A program made the position numbers and the translations under genes. A DNA stretch of 64,000 nucleotides, taken from the NCBI GenBank assembly GCA_945890485.1, contig CAMDCN010000010.1, forward strand, positions 215,126-279,125, in the 5' to 3' direction. Shown here in pieces: positions 63,325 through 64,000 of the stretch; within the stretch, counting starts at the first letter, position 1, and the number at the start of each line of letters is the position of its first letter. The notes beneath the pieces were generated by a model that made no database searches, was not told the origin of the DNA, and was given only the letters and a program-made list of their open reading frames with translations. The DNA comes from Candidatus Sulfopaludibacter sp. SbA3 (GTDB taxonomy: Bacteria > Acidobacteriota > Terriglobia > Bryobacterales > Bryobacteraceae).

Positions 63325-63852
63325 TCGATCTGCGCACCTTTGCCGAAAGCTCAAACTGCTCGCCGAAGTACCGCGCAAAGAATTCCAGAAGTGCGTACCC
63401 GCTGTAACGGCGATCGCTACTTGAAGGAGTTCTCCTGCTGGAAGCGGTATCTAACCCTGGCCTTCGCTCAGTTTGTTTACCGCGAGGGCCTCCGGGATGT
63501 CGAAAGTGGCCTCTACTCCATGTGCGGGAAGCTCTATCATCTGGGCATTCGCGGCTCGGTTGCCCGCTCCACTTTGGCGGATGCCACGGGGAACTGGGAC
63601 TGGCGCTTCTTTGCCGATTTCGCCCAAGCGCTGATCGCCATTGCTCGCCCTTCGCACGCCACCGACCCTATGGCCATTGATTCGGGACAGAGCCTCTATG
63701 CTCTCGACGCCACCACTACCTTTGACCTCTACCTGTCGCTGTTCCCCCTGGGCACGACTCTGGACGCCGCTCGATCTGCGCGGCAGCATTGCGGCATTTT
63801 TCTATATTTTCGATGGAACACTGCAAGAAGTTCACGTGCTCGATCATCTCTC
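63325..63852 (+). pseudogene. IS4-family (DUF4372-type) transposase, frameshifted
   Basis: Three frames join to one transposase. The first, from about 63346, reads KLKLLAEVPRKEFQKC; the second, to about 63750, reads NGDRYLKEFSCWKRYLTLAF, GSVARSTLADATGNWDWRFF and LYALDATT with the first active-site aspartate; the third reads LDLRGSIAAFFYIFDGTLQE and ends at 63852. Parts between are lost, and the remainder is cut off by the IS21 end that follows. Confidence 0.75.
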
Positions 63853-63854
63853 CT

Positions 63855-64000
63855 TGGGGGACACCCAAAACCGGCCAATGAGGGACAGCTGAAAACCGGC
63901 CAATAGCGATCGGGCAAGACAAGAATCCCGATGGGGGCGTACCCTCCATCGTCGTGAGCAATGTCTTGAGCGAAGAAAAGCGACAACAAGTCATCGCGCT
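63855..64000 (+). mobile_element. IS21-family element, left end
   Basis: Two direct repeats of 24 bp lie at 63858-63881 and 63882-63905, each starting GGGACA and ending AAAACCGGCCAAT(G/A)A-like. Multiple terminal repeats of this sort and the following istA start are typical of IS21 ends. The element interrupts the IS4 remnant and runs out of the window. Confidence 0.65.
63954..64000 (+). CDS. istA: IS21 transposase IstA (N-terminus)
   Basis: The first 15 residues, VSNVLSEEKRQQVIA, match the helix-turn-helix start of IstA. GTG 63954 is the nearest start; an upstream in-frame start is possible. The rest lies outside the window. Confidence 0.6.
   Translation, partial: MSNVLSEEKRQQVIA

Overview
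The window looks like chromosomal DNA of a GC-rich soil bacterium, most likely Acidobacteriota of the Solibacter/Bryobacter kind. This is an inference from gene families (BlaI plus M56-TonB sensor, Tat-tagged Gfo/Idh/MocA oxidoreductase, GMC oxidoreductase with a gluconate dehydrogenase subunit 3, TPR-CHAT protein); no rRNA is present to confirm it.

Positions 1-16160 are ordinary chromosome: the end of rpsT, a BlaI/BlaR1-type pair with a strong operator, a leftward housekeeping block (holA, lptE-like, an Asd-like paralogue, pssA, psd), a rightward M28 peptidase, a GMC oxidoreductase pair, YihY, an oxidoreductase, accA, an HlyD/ABC pair without permease, and a LysR regulator.

At 16182-16256 lies tRNA-Gly(CCC), followed at once by a tyrosine integrase and an excisionase. 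This marks the left end of an integrative and conjugative element. Its leftward operon (ardC, traG, ssb, traF, traB, xis, int) and leftward relaxase operon face a rightward traK-traL-traM operon and a complete trbBCDEJKLFGI mating-pair operon (31902-41668). Cargo in the middle includes a truncated FliA-like sigma factor, a second SSB, a RepB-type primase and unknown genes. A short operator with the core GCCTGTACA sits before at least five of its transcription units, including a tandem ribbon-helix-helix gene that is a candidate for the repressor. The relaxase appears C-terminally truncated. No right attachment site was found.

From 42150 the accessory region continues. An ECF sigma/anti-sigma pair (42651-43952) is followed by a defence-like block (44777-57295): an RtcR-like sigma-54 activator with a CARF-type N-terminus, a type I restriction-modification operon hsdRMS, and a YhaO/YhaN (SbcD/SbcC-like) pair. 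The intergenic regions before hsdR and before yhaO each carry a good sigma-54 promoter match and the same palindrome, CAACTnnAGTTG, at activator distance. I read this as one regulon: a ligand-sensing activator that switches on DNA restriction and a nuclease complex. This is the most unusual system in the window.

Positions 57296-58229 are decayed DNA. A leftward pair follows: a secreted TPR-CHAT protease and an S41 protease (58230-62065), with spaced repeats upstream. The window ends in mobile-element debris: a resolvase pseudogene, a DUF6155-like gene, a frameshifted IS4-family transposase, and the left end of an IS21-family element inserted in it.
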